64,000 nt of DNA, taken from positions 253,001 to 317,000 of the forward strand of contig LR746267.1 of NCBI GenBank assembly GCA_902729315.2. The letters are read 5' to 3'. The DNA comes from Spirodela intermedia. Lineage: Eukaryota > Streptophyta > Magnoliopsida > Alismatales > Araceae. Made by a program: the position numbers and the translations under genes. The notes beneath the pieces were generated by a model. It did not search any database. It saw only the letters and a list, made by a program, of their open reading frames with translations, and was not told the origin of the DNA. Within the stretch, counting starts at the first letter, position 1. Each line of letters opens with the position of its first letter. This document shows positions 58,201 through 64,000 of this stretch, in pieces.

Positions 58201-61200
58201 CTCGGTTCAAAATCCGACCGATCGTCTTCATGAGTGGGGTAGCAATTTGAACTTGGAGCCGAGGAACCAAGCGTTTTCTGGACGACAGAGATACACAAGA
58301 AATAACCTAGACGGATGAGCAGTGAAGTGAGATCAAAAGGCATTCAGCACATATCTATCAAGCAGTGAAGGACATCTCTCAAGCATTGCGCAGCACTGTA
58401 GAGGCGGACGCAGAGGCTAAACCAACCTGGACAACGTAAGATATATAACTCATGCCCAGTAATATAGTACCAGAACACCAGTATATATATTAAACCATAT
58501 ATTTGCCGATTCTCAGAAGACATGCTGTAGTCAAAGAGGCATGATTCATGGCCAATAGAACATGCAGGAGTACCATGGAACGTAGCTTGGTACACATGCT
58601 CATGTACAGCAGTCAGTCTCCTTCGTCTGGGTATCAGGGAACCTCTATTCTCTTTCTACTGTGAACATCAGCGTCTCTCTAGGTTGGTGCTGGCCTAAGT
58701 TCTGATTAATATGATCCATGACTGGCTTTCTCAAGACGCAAACAGCCCTCTAAGATCTTTCATGGATCAATTTCGGTGTACCCAGTTGGTTCCAAGAGCT
58801 TTATACAATAATGAACGAAAATTTACATATAGTTTTATTTGGAAAAAAGGATGAATAAATCATGAAAGACAGGAAGAGAAGCCATTGAGAGATTAAATAT
58901 ATGACCCACAGTATTCTGGCTAGAAGCAAACCTAAAGGTGGCGGCCGGCCAGTGAGGGGAGTATGTGCTGAACTAAACAGACTTTTGTCTGAAGCCACCA
59001 CGCCATCAAAATGACCTAAGTTTTCACCACCAGATCCACTTAACAGCCACGAATTCCTTCCCTCCAGCCAATCTAACTTCCCAATAGTGGTCTGAAACTT
59101 GGTTTCAATACCTGGAGATTAAAAAGGATTGGAAAAAAATCTTGATAGAATCCAGTTACGTTAAATTCAGTAGATGACCAGGTTGATCAGGAAATAAAAG
59201 GAAAAAAAAAAAGGTGGCGCCAACCAGGTTGATAGCAGAGGGCCTTGCAGATAGAATTCATGCCTGGAACACCAACATATTTTTTTTTGTTCTGCCCATC
59301 CTGATGAAAAAAACCAGGTGCTCAGAAACACCAACATAAATATTTCCTCCTTAATTCGGAGAGATTACAACGTGAGCACATCAGGGGAGATATTCTCTCA
59401 GATTAATGTATTTACGATTCAGCAGATGAATGTATTTATTTATGAATGTATGATTCAGCAGATGAATGTGTTTATGAATGTATGATTCAGCAGATGAATG
59501 TATTTATGATTCCAGCCGTCCTAAAACATAGTTTTGGCAGATGAATATATTTACGATTCAGTAGATGACTCACTGAAACTTACTAGAGACAACATGGATG
59601 TCAAAGCATCATGCTGGAGGGAAATAAAGGGATGGGCATCTTCACAAGGCGATCTGGGAAGTAAAGCTTATAATGATAGCAATGCAGGTGAGGAAAAGAA
59701 TGAATGGCACAGCGACTGAAAGCATGAACCAGGGCCAGAGATGCTCACATTCTCAAGATCCACGAATTTAGCAATGTTCACATCAAAGCACCCAAAGTTC
59801 TCCTTCCATTCAGCAACAAGACCCATCCTCTCCCATGAACTGACAGCATCCATCACCTCCTCGTTGCTGATGGAGAAATATGGAGCTCCGTGATCGAACA
59901 GGAGGTCCCCATTATCACTCGATTCTCTGAAATGTTTATCACACAGCAAGCATGATTATGTACTGTCAGCAGTAACAGCATCACGTAAATTTTTCTTGAC
60001 CAAGAACATGCTATAATTCATATAAAACCAACTCGGTAGCTTGGAAAAAAAGATGATTTCCTGATAATTATGGGTGTGGATGACCTGATGAGAAGGAGAA
60101 TGTGTGCCCACGAGGAAAACTATCTGAATTCAGATGATCAACCAGCTCCACGAAATCTCTTTTGGCATTAGAATGAGAAAACTAAACAGTTTTGATCATC
60201 TTTTGCCTTGTCGATCATCTGAATAATTCATATAAAAATGAGAAAACTAAACAATTGCGTCCAACAACATGTCATAATTTATATAATACCAATTCATAAT
60301 TCAGATGGAAAATTATGGGTATTGATGACCTGATGAGAAGGAGAATGTGTGCCCACAAGGAAAACCATCTGGATTCAGATGATCAACCAGCTCCACAAGA
60401 TCTCATTTGGCATTAGAAAAATGAAAAAACTATAACCGTGATCATATCTTTTCTTGTTGATCATCTGAATAATAGAAAATAACTCTTAGACAATAAGAGA
60501 AGGAAAAGTAGAGAAAATTACCGCGATCGATCTGTAGCGTCATAATTTAAACCAGAATTTTTCCAAATGCAAAACGCGAAAGAGAAAAACATAAAATAAC
60601 GCCAAAACAAATAAGTATTTCAACCGTAAATCGCACAAAGATCACAAGCAGAACTTAATCATTTGGACGGGCCCGCCAGAGTTCCCGAGCTGAAGAAACA
60701 CAGAAACCGACAAACGGGCTGATATCGAACTGATAAGATCAGCGGGACGAAAAATGGCGCCGTATTAACCCCACGCAGAGCAACATCAGTCATCCCGACA
60801 GTCCAATTAACCGAGAATTCCTCCCCAAAGTACGAATGAAACCGTCATAGAAGCAGGTTGACCCAAACTGGCTACCCACAAGAAATAATAATAATAATAA
60901 TCATAATCATAATAATAATAAGCAGAAGAAGAAGAAGAAGAAGAAGAAACCTGCGCTGCGACATCCTACCACCGGGGCCACGGCCCGAATCGAACACCGT
61001 AACAGAGATTCCCTTCCCGGCGAGCAGGGAAGCGCACACCGCCCCTGAAACTGGCAAAAGCCAACCAAAAAAGTGCCCACCGAGTCAAATCACCACAGCC
61101 GGTACACTGCAACTCGCAGCCGAACACAGAGAACGCCAAGAGAGACAATCCAAGGTAGGTGGGTACACACTCCCACAGCCGACGACGGCGACCTTGGCGA

Positions 61201-61213
61201 CGGCGGCGCTCAT
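55281..61213 (-). CDS. Renalase-like FAD/NAD(P)-binding oxidoreductase (nine exons, 372 aa)
   Basis: It resembles the Arabidopsis AT3G04650-type FAD/NAD(P)-binding oxidoreductases, related to renalase. The plant substrate is not established. Coding exons in transcript order are 61213-61171, 61050-60951, 59926-59749, 59300-59225, 59111-58932, 57834-57737, 56951-56854, 56731-56558 and 55452-55281. All have GT-AG ends and compatible phases, total 1119 nt. The Rossmann motif VVGCG-I-SGAV (GxGxxG) spans the exon 1/2 junction. GRGPGGRMSQRR, FDHGAPYFSIS and KKKYVGVPGMNSIC follow in exons 2-4. GGENLGHFDGVVASDK, WVLHSTAEYAAG and FFMKAHRWGSAFPA come next. The end, LAICGDFCVSPDVEGAVLSG, forms the second FAD contact. 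It shares a divergent upstream region with the RRM gene. Confidence 0.88.
58120..58560. repeat. Two diverged direct repeats in an oxidoreductase intron
   Basis: Segments near 58120-58200 and 58470-58560 share 'caccagtatata', 'ttaaccata...ttgcc', and 'agaagaaatg(t)...gcatgattcat(a/g)g'. Both lie in the intron between exons 58932 and 57834. Confidence 0.55.
59401..59570. repeat. Minisatellite with 'gattcagcagatgaatgtattta' core
   Basis: At least four copies of GATTCAGCAGATGAATGT followed by (a)tttatgaatgtat lie head to tail, with a decayed copy near 59545. It sits in the intron between exons 59749 and 59300. Confidence 0.8.
60058..60475. repeat. Direct repeat pair of ~175 bp in intron 2 of the oxidoreductase gene
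   Basis: Positions about 60058-60230 and 60305-60475 share 'gatgacctgatgagaaggagaatgtgtgccca', 'gattcagatgatcaaccagctccac' and 'tttggcattagaa'. They end with 'gttgatcatctgaataat'. Confidence 0.85.
60885..60949. repeat. (AAT)n/(AAG)n microsatellite at a splice donor
   Basis: On the minus strand the exon 2 donor (after 60951) runs directly into (TTC)n and then (ATT)n. The repeat therefore starts at the second base group of the intron. Confidence 0.85.
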
Positions 61214-61817
61214 GGCGGCTCCCTTGCCTCCTCCCCCTCCTTCCCCCCTCCTGCGAGCGCCCACGAGGAGCTCAGTTGGCAGAAGACCAGCCCGAGAGAT
61301 GGCGATCCCTCCCCCCCCCCACGGTGCCGCCCCCATCCCCCACCAAAGATTGGAGCTTTCCTGATGTGACAGGCACCCTCTACCGCCCGGATCAGGTTGG
61401 TCGCTTTAAATTTCGCCACGTGGCATATTCGCATTCGCTGATGTAAAGGGCAGAAACCCGATTAAAGCCCGCATAGTGTAGCTCGGCCCGGCCCGAAATT
61501 TAGAGAGATATGGAGACCGGGCCGGGCTGAACCCTATACACGATAACAATTAACCACTCGTATTTTTAAAAAAAATTAAGATAGACCTGGAAAATGCACC
61601 TTCTTAATTACAGAAAATAACTTAAAAATTAATGTTTCCAGGGAAAGCCCAGTTTTTTATTTTCCGACTTGGAAATTACGTGTCAGTTCTCCATTGGAAG
61701 ATACGCTCGTCTGGGGAAGGTGGGGGGGTGCCCTAAGAGCCCTATAAAACTAAATTTCCTCGCCAGCTGAGGACCGCTCTCGATCAGCGGAGCGGAGGTG
61801 AGCTGCAACGGCCGAGC
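61214..61817. promoter_or_regulatory. Divergent promoter region between the oxidoreductase and RRM genes
   Basis: About 600 bp separates the two start codons on opposite strands. It contains GGCCCGGCCCG and its inverted partner CGGGCCGGGC (about 61486-61530), matching the GGCCC-type elements found in housekeeping and organelle-protein gene promoters. A TATAAA at 61743-61748 serves the + strand gene, 70 bp before its ATG. Confidence 0.6.
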
Positions 61818-64000
61818 ATGGCGGCGGCGCTTAGGGCAGTGGCGGCGACCAGAGCAGTGGCGGCGACAAGATCGGCGGCGGCCATGGCGTTGACGGCGAC
61901 GACGAGCATCCGCCGTATATCATCCATATTCTCGGGCTTCAATCCCCCGCCTCCGCCGAACCCGCCGCCGAAAGCGGAACCCTCCACGAACCTCTTCGTA
62001 TCTGGTAAAGTGAAAAGATATCAGTAATAGTCTCCCTACTGCTTATTCGCGCATTCTGTCGCCCTTCCTCTTCAGTTATGGACGTGATGATTCATCGTTC
62101 GTGCTTGTAAGTTGTCTGTCCACGCCGTCGTAGGTAGTGATATTTTGTGTAGGGTTTTATGGTGTTCAAAGGATATTATATGAAACTAAACTTCTGTGGA
62201 CAATAATAACTTACTAAGATCTGCGGAAAGCTTTTCAGATGTACAGGTAAATGTCGAAGTGCTCTCACGTAGTAAGACAACAAGTCAGAGAAGAGAAAAT
62301 GTTGCACCAAGTCTTGTGACGTAATGATTCCTGATCACCATTGAATACTCATTTATATGTAGATGGTGAAGTGACAGATGGCTAACCATTCTGCTGAACG
62401 AGAAAATAGAGCAGAGTGGGACACTGAAGATGTATATTTTATGACTTCATATTTTTCCTTTCTTTTCAGAACACATTTCATTTAAACCGAGTAATATTTT
62501 CATGGCGTGTCTTCAAAAAATTTATCAATTCATTTGAAGATTTGCTTTAGATTAGTTTTTTAATCTCACTACGAGATGGATAACCTACCACGTAAAGCAT
62601 TGTTTTCTGCTACATGCATACTCTGCCTAGTTGCAGGCATTAATCCTGGCCCATTTTGCTTATAGATCGTTTCTTTATATGCAACATGAAGGATTAGGTG
62701 ATGAAACAACTGTTGACTAGTTTTATTTTTTACCGAGTTGATCATATGTTTCGTTGCTAATGGATTTTCAGGACTTAGCAAGCGGACTACTTCTGAGGGA
62801 CTCAGAGAGGCATTTGCAAAATTTGGCCAAGTTATTCAGGGTATCTGTCTCACTCCTTACACTTTTCCGCAGAAGACCTTTCTGAATGTTCTAATTGGCA
62901 GCGGTCACCAATTTGCAGCTCGAGTAGTTACTGATCGCGGCTCAGGATATTCCAAGGGATTTGCTTTCGTACGTTATGCTACCTTAGAAGAAGCAGAGGC
63001 AGCCATAAAGGGAATGGATGGCAAGGTAGTTAACTGCTCTGTCTCTGTTCCTCTCTGGCTCACTCTCGCATATACTTTACATTGCTCGTTTCCTTGATAG
63101 CATGAACTATGTGGTTCTTTCTCTCTTTTCATAGTACGAACCAGGAGATTGATTTCATTGATGACTGGCTTTTTCCCAATTTGGCCTCTAGCCGAAGATT
63201 ATCTTTCTTTAATATGTCATCAAAATTAGTGGAGGTGATGATTAATTGAACTGTTGGTTTGGCGGGCCTGTTAACTTATTGACCTTGGACCCTGTCAAAA
63301 TCTGGCCCTAGACTAGTTTGATATCATGTGTAGAACCCAACCCCTGCCCATTTATCTCTGAGCTATGGCCGAGGATGAAGTCCGAAAATAGAAACTAGGT
63401 TTTTTCTTGCACACATCTCTAAGAGGTTTGCTCTAGAAGCCCACTTCTCTACCATAGTCTAGTAGATGATACTGGATGATTACCCCTCCTCTTCCCTGAG
63501 ATTTAATTTGATGGTATAATCTCGTTCATTATATCCATAGTATTGTTGTTGAAATCTTTTATAAACTTCTATGATCATCTAACATGTTTAATTATATTTT
63601 AATTTCGGATAATTACTCTGACGTTTGCCCTAATTTCTTTCCAGTTTCTTGATGGATGGGTTATTTTCGTGGAATATGCTCGACCTAGGCCGCCTCAGGC
63701 GTCCAACAACCCCCCACCTTCTTCCTACCAATCCCAGCCTTCGTATGGTAACTACAGCAATTCAGCCGCTGGAAACATTCCTGGGAACCCACAGCCCCCA
63801 CCTTATACCAACTTCACTAGCTTTGGCTCTGAAAACCCTGATTCCCCACCTTCATCACAATCCAATGGCTACAACAATGTAACACCCGATACAACCCAAT
63901 CCCCTCCTAACACCAGCTTCACCAGCTTTGGCTCTGAAAACCCTGATTCCCCACTTTCCTACCAATCCAATGGCTATAACAGTGCAACACCCGGTACCAA
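61818..64000 (+). CDS. Organelle-type RRM RNA-binding protein with repeat-rich C-terminus (partial)
   Basis: Exons are 61818-62004, 62772-62840, 62919-63025 and 63645 to beyond the window. All junctions are GT-AG with consistent phase. The N-terminus (MAAALRAVAATRAVAATRSAAAMALTATTS...) is rich in Ala, Arg, Ser and Thr, without acidic residues. This suits a mitochondrial or plastid transit peptide. A single RRM follows: RNP2 LFVSGL across the exon 1/2 junction, RNP1 KGFAFVRY in exon 3, and WVIFVEYARPRPP closing it in exon 4. The tail is rich in Pro, Ser, Asn, Tyr and Gln and carries a 35-residue repeat. It resembles organelle RRM (ORRM) or glycine-rich RNA-binding proteins that act in RNA editing or stability. 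The 3' end is not in the window. Confidence 0.85.
63797..64000 (+). repeat. 105 bp coding tandem repeat in the RRM protein tail
   Basis: The block encoding FTSFGSENPDSP...QSNGYN...TP occurs starting near 63814 and again 105 bp later near 63919. It is in frame (35 residues per unit), and the second unit runs into the window end. More units may follow. Confidence 0.8.

Overview
This window is nuclear DNA of a flowering plant. It has GT-AG introns, LTR-retrotransposon remains, very many (CT)n/(GA)n microsatellites, and plant-only families: EP1-like bulb-lectin glycoproteins, a HEN1 with the plant domain order, and defensin-like peptides with a signal-peptide exon and a phase-1 intron. The intronless genes are very GC-rich at third codon positions, which would suit a monocot-like or early-diverging lineage. 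I cannot name the species.

Layout. (1) 0-15 kb is a tandem array of intronless EP1-like secreted B-lectin/PAN glycoprotein genes. Two are intact (5963-7294 and 8619-9896). One copy is broken in two around an AT-rich 3.3 kb block (560-5012), one is truncated to its C-terminal part (12516-13007), and one upstream region has no gene behind it (15185-15300). (2) 16.7-21.9 kb holds a complete nine-exon HEN1 small-RNA 2'-O-methyltransferase gene. Splicing as called here gives 910 codons with no frame break. It converges on a minus-strand GT17 glycosyltransferase gene (22456-23511). A small two-exon gene of unknown function follows (25576-26101). (3) 27-51.5 kb is a cluster of defensin-like (DEFL) genes: five apparently intact genes, one single-base-frameshift pseudogene, one decayed pseudogene, and one copy cut off at its start codon by a retroelement. 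About 3.1 kb is duplicated (27340-30421 and 39438-42690). The defensin inside is almost identical between copies although the flanks have diverged. Each duplicate carries three tandem ~240 bp repeats just upstream of the defensin. Ty1/copia remains lie between and around these copies. (4) 53.9-54.2 kb holds a small thionin/hairpinin-like cysteine-rich peptide gene on the minus strand. (5) 55.3-61.2 kb is a nine-exon minus-strand renalase-like FAD/NAD(P) oxidoreductase gene, divergent from an organelle-type RRM protein gene that starts at 61818 and runs off the window.

The two clustered families (EP1-like glycoproteins and defensin-like peptides) are secreted, apoplast or cell-wall type proteins of the kind usually linked to defence or reproduction. 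Both show active birth and death. HEN1, GT17, the oxidoreductase and the RRM gene look like conserved single-copy housekeeping genes around them. All gene structures are read by eye from splice signals, frame continuity and remembered family motifs. No alignment or expression data were available.
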